The translations under genes and the position numbers were made by a program. Positions 1 to 7,198 of a stretch of DNA of 64,000 nt are shown in pieces. Each line of letters starts with the position of its first letter. Position 1 is the first letter of the stretch. The notes below the pieces were generated by a model. It searched no databases and was not told where the DNA came from. It saw nothing but the letters and a program-made list of their open reading frames with translations. This stretch comes from Catellatospora sp. TT07R-123 (GTDB taxonomy: Bacteria; Actinomycetota; Actinomycetes; Mycobacteriales; Micromonosporaceae). The DNA lies in contig NZ_BNEM01000002.1 in assembly GCF_018327705.1 (NCBI RefSeq), forward strand, positions 62,001-126,000, read 5' to 3'.

Positions 1-53
1 TCGCCGGTGGTCGGCAGGTCCGGGCGGGTGGTCGGCGGGGCGGTCCACGTCAT
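1..53 (-). CDS. N-terminus of a probable DinB/DUF664 family protein (partial)
   Basis: Reading leftward from an ATG at 53 gives MTWTAPPTTRPDLPTTG and then runs off the window. This resembles the usual opening of actinobacterial DinB/DUF664 proteins, which continue with an ERxMLDGWLD segment lying outside the window. A GAGG motif sits about 9 bases upstream of this ATG. An in-frame ATG at 62 is an alternative start but has poorer ribosome-binding context. The gene diverges from the GNAT gene at 114. Only 17 residues are visible, so the family call rests on N-terminal similarity recalled from memory. Confidence 0.4.
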   Translation of the reverse strand, partial: MTWTAPPTTRPDLPTTG

Positions 54-113
54 GGCAGTCATCCTCGCCGATGAGCGGGCCGGGCGCTCGCCCGCGTGCG
101 GGAGTAAGGTTCC

Positions 114-599
114 GTGGTGGTGATCGAGACGGCGCGGCTGGTGCTGCACCCGTACACCCCGATCCTGGCGGCGCGCATCGCCGACGCCGCGCCGCGTGAT
201 CCGCGCTGGGCGCCGGACTATCCGTTCGAGGGTGACCAGGTCACGGCCCGGATGTATCTGGAGGCGGGGGCGCCGGGCGGGCTGTGGGTGCCGTACGCGG
301 TCCAGGTCCGCGACAGCGGCCTGTTCGTCGGCGGAGCCGGTTTCCACGGTCTGCCCGACGGCGACGGCACGGTCGAGATCGGCTACGGGCTGGCCCGGTC
401 GGCCCGCGGCAACGGTTACGCCACCGAGGCGGCGGGCGCGCTGGTCGGGGCGGCCGCGCGGGCCGGTGCCCGGCGGGTCACGGCCGAACTGGAGTTCGAC
501 AACCAGCCCAGCGCCGCCGTCCTGGCCCGCCTCGGCTTCACCCGAACCGACCCCCTGCGCTGGTCCCTCCCCCTGCCCGGCTGGACGGGTTCGCATTGA
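114..599 (+). CDS. GNAT family N-acetyltransferase
   Basis: A 161-residue protein of the RimJ/RimL-like branch of GNAT acetyltransferases, which move an acetyl group from acetyl-CoA to an amine. It opens with the typical ETARLVLHPYTP strand. The acetyl-CoA loop is visible as GLARSARGNGYATEA around residues 101-115, followed by the late strand-helix element LEFDNQPSAAVLARLGF, which is characteristic of the family. The start is the first of three tandem GTG codons; GGAG at 101-104 is 9 bases upstream. The substrate cannot be inferred. It diverges from the partial gene at the window edge and is followed by the DUF1918 gene after about 50 bases. Confidence 0.85.
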   Translation: MVVIETARLVLHPYTPILAARIADAAPRDPRWAPDYPFEGDQVTARMYLEAGAPGGLWVPYAVQVRDSGLFVGGAGFHGLPDGDGTVEIGYGLARSARGNGYATEAAGALVGAAARAGARRVTAELEFDNQPSAAVLARLGFTRTDPLRWSLPLPGWTGSH

Positions 600-648
600 C
601 CTGCGGCGGAGCCCCACCGACCGGACAATGGACGAGGAGGTGAGCCCC

Positions 649-837
649 ATGAAAGCCAAGATCGGGGACACGATCATCGTCGAGGGCGCGCACGTCGGCG
701 ACCACCGCCGCATCGGTGTGATCGTCGCGGTGCCGCACGAGGACGGCAGCCCGCCGTACACGGTGCGCTGGGAGGACGACCAGCACGAGGGCCTGCTGTA
801 CCCGGGCCCGGACACCCGCATCAAGTCCGACAACTGA
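649..837 (+). CDS. DUF1918 domain small protein
   Basis: A 62-residue protein that matches the DUF1918 family end to end: an N-terminal GDTIIVEG element, a central RIGVIVAVPHEDGSPPYTVRW core and an acidic HEGLLYPGPD tail. These are small SH3-like beta-barrel proteins common in actinobacteria and of unknown function. The start is chosen at the ATG preceded by a strong GAGGAGG at 634-640; a longer upstream reading in the same frame is only an overlap with the GNAT gene. It ends in a hairpin terminator shared with the convergent TipA-like gene. Confidence 0.85.
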   Translation: MKAKIGDTIIVEGAHVGDHRRIGVIVAVPHEDGSPPYTVRWEDDQHEGLLYPGPDTRIKSDN

Positions 838-876
838 CCGCCGCAGGCCCGCGCACCTGGCGGGACCTGCGGCGGT
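837..876. terminator. Bidirectional hairpin terminator between DUF1918 and tipA-like genes
   Basis: A perfect 11-bp inverted repeat (837-847 pairs with 866-876) encloses an 18-base loop between two convergent genes. It begins on the last base of the DUF1918 stop codon and ends 10 bases before the stop of the TipA-like gene. No U-tract follows, which is common for G+C-rich actinomycete terminators. Confidence 0.65.
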
Positions 877-885
877 ACGGGGTGC

Positions 886-1644
886 CTACGCCCGGTCGAC
901 GGCGTTGGCGTGGATGGCGTCGTGCAGGAACTGCGTCAGCCCCGGCTTCATCGCCTCGTACGTGGCCGTGAACCGCTCGTCGGCCAGGTACATGTCGGCC
1001 AGGCCGGTGTGGATCTCGTACGAGCACTCGTAGAACCACCGGCTGATGATCTGCCGGTGCGCCTCGGCCAGTTCCTTCGCGGCCGGGCTGTCGGCGGCGG
1101 CACCGGAGTCCATCAGCTCGGTGACGCGCCGCCCCCAGTCCTCGTTCTCGGACTTGTGCCGCAGCCAGTCGTCCTTGCTGTACTGCGCGGTACGCCGTGC
1201 CGACTCCTGGTACGCGTCGGTGCCGCCCCAGCGCTGCCGCGCCTCCTCGGCGTGGTCGTCGGGGTTGAAGTCCCCGAACACCTCGAAGCGCTCCTCCGGC
1301 GTGAGCTGGATTCCCACCTTGTCTGCCTCCATCGCGAACTCGATCGCGGTGACCATCTCCTGCATCCGCTTGATCCGGCCGGTCAGCAGTTCGTGCTGGC
1401 GGCGCAGGTGCGCCGTGGCGTCGGCGCGCGGATCGGCGAGGATGGCCGCGATCTCTTCCAGTGAGAACCCCAGCTCCCGGTAGTACATGATCTGCTGCAG
1501 GCGTTCCAGGTCGGCGTCGTCGTAGCGGCGGTAGCCGCTGTGCGAGCGCCCACCGGGCGACAGCAGGCCGATCTCGTCGTAGTGGTGCAGCGTGCGCACG
1601 GTCACTCCGGCCAGGTCGGCGACCTTTCCCACGGTGTATGCCAC
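886..1644 (-). CDS. MerR family regulator with TipAS drug-sensing domain
   Basis: 252 residues. Residues 1-75 form the MerR winged helix-turn-helix (YTVGKVADLAGVTVRTLHHYDEIGLL, then SGYRRYDDADLERLQQI); residues 75-115 form the dimerising coiled coil. The C-terminal 135 residues match the TipAS antibiotic-recognition domain, with the family's FGDFNPDDHAEEARQRWG segment and a helical WFYECSYEIHTGLADMY segment. In Streptomyces TipAL this domain covalently traps thiopeptides and activates its own promoter. Whether this protein traps thiopeptides is unknown. A candidate MerR-type promoter lies directly upstream, overlapping the end of the preceding membrane-protein gene. Confidence 0.88.
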   Translation of the reverse strand: MAYTVGKVADLAGVTVRTLHHYDEIGLLSPGGRSHSGYRRYDDADLERLQQIMYYRELGFSLEEIAAILADPRADATAHLRRQHELLTGRIKRMQEMVTAIEFAMEADKVGIQLTPEERFEVFGDFNPDDHAEEARQRWGGTDAYQESARRTAQYSKDDWLRHKSENEDWGRRVTELMDSGAAADSPAAKELAEAHRQIISRWFYECSYEIHTGLADMYLADERFTATYEAMKPGLTQFLHDAIHANAVDRA

Positions 1645-1671
1645 GGTTCTCTCCCTTCCGTGGACAAGGCT

Positions 1672-1697
1672 GTGGGCTGCCGTTACGTGAGAGTCAA
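1672..1697 (-). promoter_or_regulatory. Candidate MerR-type promoter/operator of the tipA-like gene
   Basis: On the minus strand a TTGACT -35-like hexamer (1697-1692) is followed by CTCACGTAACG, which resembles one arm of the palindrome seen in front of many actinobacterial TipA-like genes. The second arm is degenerate and the -10 box is weak. The site overlaps the stop codon of the 1694-2578 gene. Assigned by motif and position only. Confidence 0.35.
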
Positions 1698-2578
1698 GCC
1701 GGTTGTGCCGCGACGCGGGCCGGTTTGGCCGTGACCGCGCTCACGGTCAGCGCGAACACGGTGCACACGGTGAGCATCGCGGGCAGGAACTTGATGACGT
1801 CGGCGAGCTGGAGGTACGCGCCGTCGACCACGCCGCGGTCGAGGTTCGTCATCGCCGCGGGATACCACAGCAGGGCGTAGTGGCGGGGGGCGCGGACCTG
1901 GTCGAGGCTGATCAGCACGTACGCCATGGTGGCCAGTTCGAGCACGGCCAGGGCCCCGAGCACCTGCGCGGGCCGGCGCCACCGGCCGCGGCCGCGCTCA
2001 CCCGGGGCCGGGCTGAGCCGGGCCAGCGCGGCCGTGCCCGCCGCCCACAGCGCGATCGCGGCCGCGCTGGCGCCGGTGTGCTCGCCGAGGATCTGCCCGG
2101 CCCCGGGCACCGACGCGATCGCCACCAGGCCCAGCGCCATCGCGACGGGCACCGTCAGCCAGGCCCGGGCCACGCCGCGGCGACCGGTCCAGGCGCCCAG
2201 CAGCGCCGCCAGCGCGGCGGTGGGCAGGACCATCACCGCGTACGCGGTGTGCGCGGCGTGCTCGTCGACCCGGGTGAACCGTTCGGCCAGGAACAGGGCC
2301 GGGCCCGCCGCGGCCATGAACGCGACCAGGACGGCGGTCAGCGCGGCCGGGGACGCCAGCAGCCAGGCGGCGCGCAGCGCGGTGGTGCGGGCACGGGCCA
2401 TGGTGATCGTCTCCGCTCGGTGGGTGACCCGGTCGCCGAGGGCGCACCAGGTCACGTCGGCCAGGTCCCGCCACGGGCGGGTCGAGTCATGCAGCAGGTC
2501 CGCGATCTCGTCGCCATAGCGTTCGCGGATGCCGCGCGGGTACAGGGCGAGCACGAGCGTGATCAGGCGGCGGCGCAT
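1694..2578 (-). CDS. Multi-pass membrane protein coupled to a PadR regulator
   Basis: 294 residues. The N-terminus has RLITLVLALYPRGIRERYGDEIADLL, a motif common to membrane proteins encoded next to PadR regulators in actinobacteria. A cytoplasmic stretch follows, then about six hydrophobic segments between residues 65 and 290 with Ala/Val/Leu-rich composition. No enzymatic motif is visible. Its ATG overlaps the PadR stop codon (ATGA, 2576-2580), so the two genes are translationally coupled and probably both under PadR control. Function is unknown; a role in membrane stress or export is only inferred from context. Confidence 0.7.
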   Translation of the reverse strand: MRRRLITLVLALYPRGIRERYGDEIADLLHDSTRPWRDLADVTWCALGDRVTHRAETITMARARTTALRAAWLLASPAALTAVLVAFMAAAGPALFLAERFTRVDEHAAHTAYAVMVLPTAALAALLGAWTGRRGVARAWLTVPVAMALGLVAIASVPGAGQILGEHTGASAAAIALWAAGTAALARLSPAPGERGRGRWRRPAQVLGALAVLELATMAYVLISLDQVRAPRHYALLWYPAAMTNLDRGVVDGAYLQLADVIKFLPAMLTVCTVFALTVSAVTAKPARVAAQPA

Positions 2579-2892
2579 CAGGCCACCGCCAGGCGGCGCA
2601 GGCCGGTGCCGGCCAGGTGTTCGATCCGGCGCAGTTCGGCGGTCAGGGCGGCACGGCCGGTGTCGGTGAGCCGGTACGGCTTGCGCCGGTCCTGCTCGGG
2701 CAGGGCCTCGATGTAGCCGTGCTCCTCCAGCCGCCGGACGGCGCCGTAGAGGGTCCCGGGTCCGGGGCGGGTGCCGGTGAGCGCGCCGATGTCGTCCTGC
2801 ATCGCGTACCCGTGCTTGGGGCCCTCGGCGAGGCTGATCAGCACGTACAGGGCGGGTTCGGAGTACCGGCCGAGGTCGGACAGTCCTGCCAC
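2578..2892 (-). CDS. PadR family transcriptional regulator
   Basis: 104 residues, the size of short PadR-s1 regulators. The winged helix-turn-helix reads YVLISLAEGPKHGYAMQDDI, then GTRPGPGTLYGAVRRLEEHGYI and a beta-wing DRRKPYRLTDTGRAAL. The C-terminal dimerisation helix is short. It heads a two-gene operon with the membrane-protein gene, whose start overlaps its stop by 4 bases. A tandem repeat directly upstream is its likely autoregulatory operator. Start at 2892 (GTG) is preceded on the minus strand by AGGTGGTG. Confidence 0.88.
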   Translation of the reverse strand: MAGLSDLGRYSEPALYVLISLAEGPKHGYAMQDDIGALTGTRPGPGTLYGAVRRLEEHGYIEALPEQDRRKPYRLTDTGRAALTAELRRIEHLAGTGLRRLAVA

Positions 2893-2914
2893 GACACCAC
2901 CTTTCTATTACGTT

Positions 2915-2939
2915 GCGCGTAGCATCGCAGCGCGTAGCA
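2915..2939 (-). promoter_or_regulatory. Tandem-repeat operator candidate upstream of padR
   Basis: The 10-mer GCGCGTAGCA occurs twice in direct orientation, at 2915-2924 and 2930-2939, 15 bp apart and 23 bases before the PadR start. It lies in a relatively A/T-rich patch of the padR upstream region. PadR regulators usually bind repeated or palindromic sites over their own promoter, so this is a plausible autoregulatory site. Confidence 0.5.
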
Positions 2940-3007
2940 AGACCGTCAAGCCCCCCGGCGGCACCGTCCGATCACGACCCGGCGCCCGAGGGCTAAGCTC
3001 GGCGTCC

Positions 3008-4108
3008 GTGACCTACGCCGACCTGCCCGTGGCCGAGTTCGCCTTCCCAGGCCCGCTGCGCGACCAGCTCACCGCCGCGATCCTCGCCGGAGCCAAGACC
3101 TCCTCCACCGGCCTGCTCGCCGAGTACGAGCACGACGGCGAGCCCCTGCCCGCCCCCGGCGAGCGCAGCGTCGTCATCGACTCCGCCGGCGCCCCGCTCG
3201 CGATCATCCAGCTCACCGGCGTACGGCTGGTCGCCCTCGCCGACGTCGACCTCGACCATGCCGTCGACGAGGGCGAGGGCTACACGTCGGTCGCGCAGTG
3301 GCGCGCCGCGCACGAGCGGTTCTGGCACAGCGAGCAGTTGCGCGCCCACCTGGGCGATCCCGGGTTCACCGTCGGCGACGACACCGTGTGCGTGGCCGAA
3401 CGGTTCCGGGTCGTGTCGCTGGTCCCCGACGCCGAGACCGTCAACGCCGCACTCGCCGCCGAGGCTGCGGCCCTGGCCGCGGGGCTGCGGGCCGCCCCCG
3501 AGGCGGACCTGGACTCCCCCACCTGCTGCCCGCCCTGGTCGGTGCGCGACGAGCTGGCCCATACCGCCGTCGCGGTCTGGCGCACCCTGGAGATGCTCGA
3601 CGCCGACCCGCCGCAGGCGCTGCCGATCAGCACCCCCGCCTACTACGCCCCCGACGACCGGTTCGCCCCGGCCGCCGACAGCGCCCGGGTCGCCGCCGCG
3701 CACGAGTTCGCCGCCGCCCGGACCGGCCCGCAGCTGATCGACTGGTGCGAGCAGCAGTGCACGGCGGTCGTGCAGCGGGTGGCCGCCACCGGTGAGCGGC
3801 TCGTCGCGACCCGGCACGGCGACCCGATGCGGCTGACCGACTTCCAGGTGACCCGGGTGGTGGAGCTGGCCGTGCACGGCCTGGACCTGGCCGACGCCCT
3901 CGGCGCGGACCCGTGGCTGACCCCGCAGGCCGCCGACGTCGTCACCGGGCTGCTGTTCGGCCACCAGGCCGGCGCGGCCGCCGCCCTGCTGGGCGCCGAC
4001 CGGGCGGACCTGCTGCGCGCCGCGATGGGCCGCACCCCGCTGACGGCCGCGCAGCGCAGCGGCCTCGACGCCCTGGGGACCACCTGGCTGGCCACCGGCC
4101 CCAGCTGA
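3008..4108 (+). CDS. ASCH domain fused to a DinB/mycothiol-dependent maleylpyruvate isomerase-like domain
   Basis: 366 residues with two parts. Residues 1-140 resemble ASCH domains (AILAGAKTSSTGLLAEYEH, ERSVVIDSAGAPLAIIQLTGV, and EGYTSVAQWRAAHERFW), a PUA-like fold thought to bind RNA or nucleotides. Residues 145-366 resemble the four-helix DinB/MDMPI fold (CPPWSVRDELAHTAVAVWRTLEML; ELAVHGLDLADALG), which in related enzymes binds a metal and uses mycothiol. The GTG start is 9 bases after a TAAGCT box (2994-2999), suggesting a leaderless transcript. An ASCH-MDMPI fusion is uncommon; the function is not known. Confidence 0.7.
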   Translation: MTYADLPVAEFAFPGPLRDQLTAAILAGAKTSSTGLLAEYEHDGEPLPAPGERSVVIDSAGAPLAIIQLTGVRLVALADVDLDHAVDEGEGYTSVAQWRAAHERFWHSEQLRAHLGDPGFTVGDDTVCVAERFRVVSLVPDAETVNAALAAEAAALAAGLRAAPEADLDSPTCCPPWSVRDELAHTAVAVWRTLEMLDADPPQALPISTPAYYAPDDRFAPAADSARVAAAHEFAAARTGPQLIDWCEQQCTAVVQRVAATGERLVATRHGDPMRLTDFQVTRVVELAVHGLDLADALGADPWLTPQAADVVTGLLFGHQAGAAAALLGADRADLLRAAMGRTPLTAAQRSGLDALGTTWLATGPS

Positions 4109-4151
4109 CGCCCGCCCCCCACGCGGGCGCGGCGCGTGGCACGATGCCGCC

Positions 4152-4724
4152 GTGCCCCGCACCGAGACCCTCACCGAGCAGCTCGGCCAGTGGCGGGCCT
4201 GGCTGGCCCGCCTCGACCTGCCGTCCGCGCCGCTGCTACTGCCCGGCCGCAGCCGGGCCGAGATCGAGGCCGCGCTCGGCCCCGGCATCCCCGACGCCGT
4301 CGTCGAGTGGTTCGCCTGCTGCGACGGCGTCGCCGACGCCCCGGGCCAGACCGTCGACGAGGCCTACACCATGCCCTGGTACTGGCACGCGAGCCTGGAC
4401 GAGGCCCTGGCCGTCAAAGCCGCCCACAGCGGCGGCGACGACCCGCTGCTGGCCGGGGCGTGGCTGCCGCTGCTGGTCTGCTGCGGCACCGACCTGTACG
4501 CGGCGGTGTGGACCGACGGCGCCGAACCGGCGGTGGCGGCGGTGCTGCCGGAGGCGGGCCCGGCCGCGATCGAGTTCGACAGCATCGCCCAGCTCGCCGC
4601 CGTCGTGAACGCGTGCTTCGCCAACGGCGCGTTCCACCGCGACGCCGCCGGGCACCTGGACCTCGACGACGACCGCTACGAGCAGGCGTACCAGGCGGTC
4701 GTCGGCCGCCCCGTGCCCGGCTGA
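4152..4724 (+). CDS. SMI1/KNR4-like protein
   Basis: 190 residues. The pattern of an N-terminal amphipathic helix, a segment SRAEIEAALGPGIPDAVVEWFACCDGV and a later GAWLPLLVCCGTDLYAAVW strand fits the SMI1/KNR4 (SUKH) fold. In bacteria this fold is often found in immunity proteins of contact-dependent toxin systems, but many members stand alone, and no toxin gene lies next to this one. A GTG start follows an ACGAT-like box by about 6 bases and may be leaderless. It is codirectional with its neighbours with a gap of about 43 bases. Confidence 0.6.
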   Translation: MPRTETLTEQLGQWRAWLARLDLPSAPLLLPGRSRAEIEAALGPGIPDAVVEWFACCDGVADAPGQTVDEAYTMPWYWHASLDEALAVKAAHSGGDDPLLAGAWLPLLVCCGTDLYAAVWTDGAEPAVAAVLPEAGPAAIEFDSIAQLAAVVNACFANGAFHRDAAGHLDLDDDRYEQAYQAVVGRPVPG

Positions 4725-4771
4725 CCGCCGCAATCCCGGCGGTGGCCCACCCGGGGCGGCACACTGCACTG

Positions 4772-6037
4772 ATGGACGACAGCCGAGGCGGCGGGCCGGT
4801 GGCGTGGGCGGTGTCGCGGTGGGGCACCGACCCGTACGCGCGCGGCGCCTGGACCGGCCTGCTGCTGGGCGGCACCGCCGCCGACCGGGCCCGGCTGGCC
4901 GCCCCGATCGGCGACCGGCTCGTGCTCGCCGGTGAGGGTGTGCACCCGACCAGCCCCGCGATGGTCCACGGCGCGTACGAGTCCGGCCGCGCCGCCGCCG
5001 CGCACCTGCTGGCCACCGCCCGGCCCGGCGAGACCGTCGCCGTCGTGGGGGCGGGGATGGCGGGGCTGGCCGCGGCCCGGGTGCTGCGCGACCGCGGTCT
5101 GCGCGTGCGGGTGCTGGAGGCCCGCGACCGGGTCGGCGGCCGGGTACGCACCGTCGACCTGGGCGGGGTCGGCGCCGACCTGGGGGCGGCGTGGCTTCAG
5201 CAGTACCCCTGCAACCCGCTGGGCCGCGTGGCCGCCGACCTGGGCCTGGTCGCGGTCGCGACCGACTTCGGCGCCCCGCTGCCGCTGTCACCGGCCGGGC
5301 CGGTCTCCGGGGTGCACGAGGCCCTGGCGGCGCTGCGCGCCCACGCCGCGGCCGCCACCGCGACCGCCGACGCGCCGGTCGCCGACGTCCTGGCCGCCCA
5401 CCGGGCGACCCTGGACCCGGCACGGGCCCGGGTCCTGGACTACGCCGTGGCCGCCGCGATCACCCTGGAGTCGGGGCTGGACTTCAGCGTCGCGTCGGCG
5501 CGCGGGACGTTCGGTGAGCCCGGGGTCGGCGAGGGCGACCGGTGGCTGCCCGCGGGCATGTCCCGGCTGTGCGAGGCCCTGGCCGACGGGCTTGAGGTGG
5601 CCCTGGACCACCCGGTGGCCGGTGTCAGGACCGACCCGGACGGCGTCACCGTCCACGGGCCGTGGGGGCGGCTGCGCGCCGACCGGGCCGTGCTCGCGGT
5701 GCCGCTGGCGGTGCTGCCGACCCTGGTGCTGGAGCCGCCGCTGCCGGCCGGGCACGCGGCCGCGCTGGCGCGAGTCGGCACCGGCCAGGCCGAGAAGGTG
5801 CTGCTGCGCTACCGGGAGCGGTTCTGGCCCGCCGCGCCGGGCGGCTACCTGTGGTGGGGCGAGGACCGGCCGACGTGGAACGAGTGGGCCGACCTGACCG
5901 ACGGGCTGGGCGTGCCGGTGCTGGCCCTGATCGCCGCGGGCGACGCGGCCCGGGCGCTGCACGGCCACCGCCCCGACGCCGACGTGGTCGCCGACGCCCA
6001 CGCCACGGTCGTGCGCCTGGCCCGCAGCGCCAGGTGA
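4772..6037 (+). CDS. Flavin amine oxidase-like protein with a circularly permuted order
   Basis: 421 residues. The FAD Rossmann motif VAVVGAGMAGLAAARVL and the following VLEARDRVGGRVRT, normally at the extreme N-terminus of monoamine oxidase-fold enzymes, start only near residue 90. Residues 10-85 instead carry the segment that normally ends these enzymes: VSRWGTDPYARGAW, RLVLAGEGVHPTSPAMVHGAYESGRAAA. The C-terminus stops just where that segment would begin (after LALIAAGDAARAL and a final helix). All elements of the fold therefore appear present but rotated in sequence. The start is the ATG at 4772; no remnant of a second C-terminal copy is seen after 6037. Substrate unknown. Confidence 0.75.
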   Translation: MDDSRGGGPVAWAVSRWGTDPYARGAWTGLLLGGTAADRARLAAPIGDRLVLAGEGVHPTSPAMVHGAYESGRAAAAHLLATARPGETVAVVGAGMAGLAAARVLRDRGLRVRVLEARDRVGGRVRTVDLGGVGADLGAAWLQQYPCNPLGRVAADLGLVAVATDFGAPLPLSPAGPVSGVHEALAALRAHAAAATATADAPVADVLAAHRATLDPARARVLDYAVAAAITLESGLDFSVASARGTFGEPGVGEGDRWLPAGMSRLCEALADGLEVALDHPVAGVRTDPDGVTVHGPWGRLRADRAVLAVPLAVLPTLVLEPPLPAGHAAALARVGTGQAEKVLLRYRERFWPAAPGGYLWWGEDRPTWNEWADLTDGLGVPVLALIAAGDAARALHGHRPDADVVADAHATVVRLARSAR

Positions 6038-6100
6038 CACGCCGCACCCCGCCGTGCCCCCGCCCCCGCCCCCGCCCCGCCGCGTTCGGGACGCGTTCGC

Positions 6101-6160
6101 GCAGTTTCGGTGAAAGTGCTCGAAAGGAGGCCTTGATTCCAGCACTTTCCCCGAAATTGC
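6101..6160. repeat. Long imperfect inverted repeat between convergent genes
   Basis: Two 20-base arms (6101-6120 and 6141-6160) pair at 18 of 20 positions around a 20-base loop. The arms carry the core GAAAGTGCT/AGCACTTTC. The element lies between convergent genes ending at 6037 and 6202. It may act as a bidirectional terminator, but the long arms and the A/T content, which is higher than that of its surroundings, also fit a dispersed repeat. Confidence 0.6.
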
Positions 6161-6201
6161 ACGCACCCCCGCGCCCGGCGGTCGGGGCCGGGCCGGGTCG
6201 G

Positions 6202-7185
6202 TCAGTTGGTCAGGGCGGAGGCGGGGCGCTGGGTGAAGAACTCGATCTCGTCGCGCAGCTGGCGGGCCACGGCGACGTCGGCGTAGCGGGGCTCGCGCAG
6301 GGCGGTGTACACCCGGTTGACGCTGACCATGACCTCGGTGACGCGTCTGGGCAGGTCGAGTGACAGCACGGGGGCCAGCGCGTCGCGGGCGCCGTCGGGT
6401 TCGCCGGTGTGCACCCGTGACAGCGCCAGCGCGCACCTGGCCGCCGCCTCGTCGCGGTAGGAGCGCTGCTCGGCCGGGCCGGACCCGAACAGGGCCAGGG
6501 CGCGGGTGGCCTCGTGGGCAGCCTGTTGCGCGCACTCGGGCAGCGTCGCGTACGCGTGGGCGGCGTAGCAGTGCTGCCGGGCCGGGCTGAACGTCAGCTG
6601 CCCGCCCAGGGCGTCGAGGTCGTCGCTGACGTGGCGCTCCCGCAGGTCGTCGGCGCGGACCAGGGCCAGGCGGGTCGGTTCGACGGCGCCCAGCATCGCG
6701 TGCGCCCGCGCCAGCAGGCTGGTCAGCCAGCAGGCGACGGTGCCGGTGGACTCGGCGGCCATGGCGCTGCCGGACTCGGCGAACCGGACCGCCTCCTGCG
6801 GTCGGCCGGCCCAGAACGCGATCATGCTCTGCATCCCGCGGGCCCAGGACCGCAGGCAGCCGTGGTCGGCGTTGTCGGCGCACGCGTACATCGTGCGGGC
6901 CAGCGCCATCGCCTGATGGCTGCGGCCCAGGTCGTGGCTGACGTGGGCCATCAACCCGGTCGCGACCGCCACCAGGGCGTACCGGTGCCGGTCGCGGTCG
7001 GGGTCGGGTCCGGCCTCCAGGGCGGTGAAGCCGAGCTCCTGGGTCTCCAGCAGTTGCCCGGCCACGGCGGTGACCGGTTCGACCGGGTAGCGGCGGGCCA
7101 GGTCGGCCAGGTCGCCGTGCAGCCGGACCATGGCCTCGTCGGTCAGGTCGCGGCGCAGATCCATGATCGCGGTGTCGTGGCTCAT
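6202..7185 (-). CDS. TPR-like helical protein related to C-termini of XRE regulators
   Basis: 327 residues, almost all helical, with degenerate tetratricopeptide-like pairs (for example QAMALARTMYACADNADHGCLRSWARGMQSMIAFWAGRPQEAVRFAESG). It resembles the C-terminal sensory half of Streptomyces-type XRE regulators, but the N-terminal helix-turn-helix is missing: it starts directly with MSHDTAIMDLRRDLTDEAMVRLHGDLADLARRY. It lies 13 bases downstream of the POT transporter gene on the same strand, so the two may be co-transcribed. Function unknown; it could be a regulator fragment or a protein-interaction module. Confidence 0.55.
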   Translation of the reverse strand: MSHDTAIMDLRRDLTDEAMVRLHGDLADLARRYPVEPVTAVAGQLLETQELGFTALEAGPDPDRDRHRYALVAVATGLMAHVSHDLGRSHQAMALARTMYACADNADHGCLRSWARGMQSMIAFWAGRPQEAVRFAESGSAMAAESTGTVACWLTSLLARAHAMLGAVEPTRLALVRADDLRERHVSDDLDALGGQLTFSPARQHCYAAHAYATLPECAQQAAHEATRALALFGSGPAEQRSYRDEAAARCALALSRVHTGEPDGARDALAPVLSLDLPRRVTEVMVSVNRVYTALREPRYADVAVARQLRDEIEFFTQRPASALTN

Positions 7186-7198
7186 CGGGTTCCGTTCC

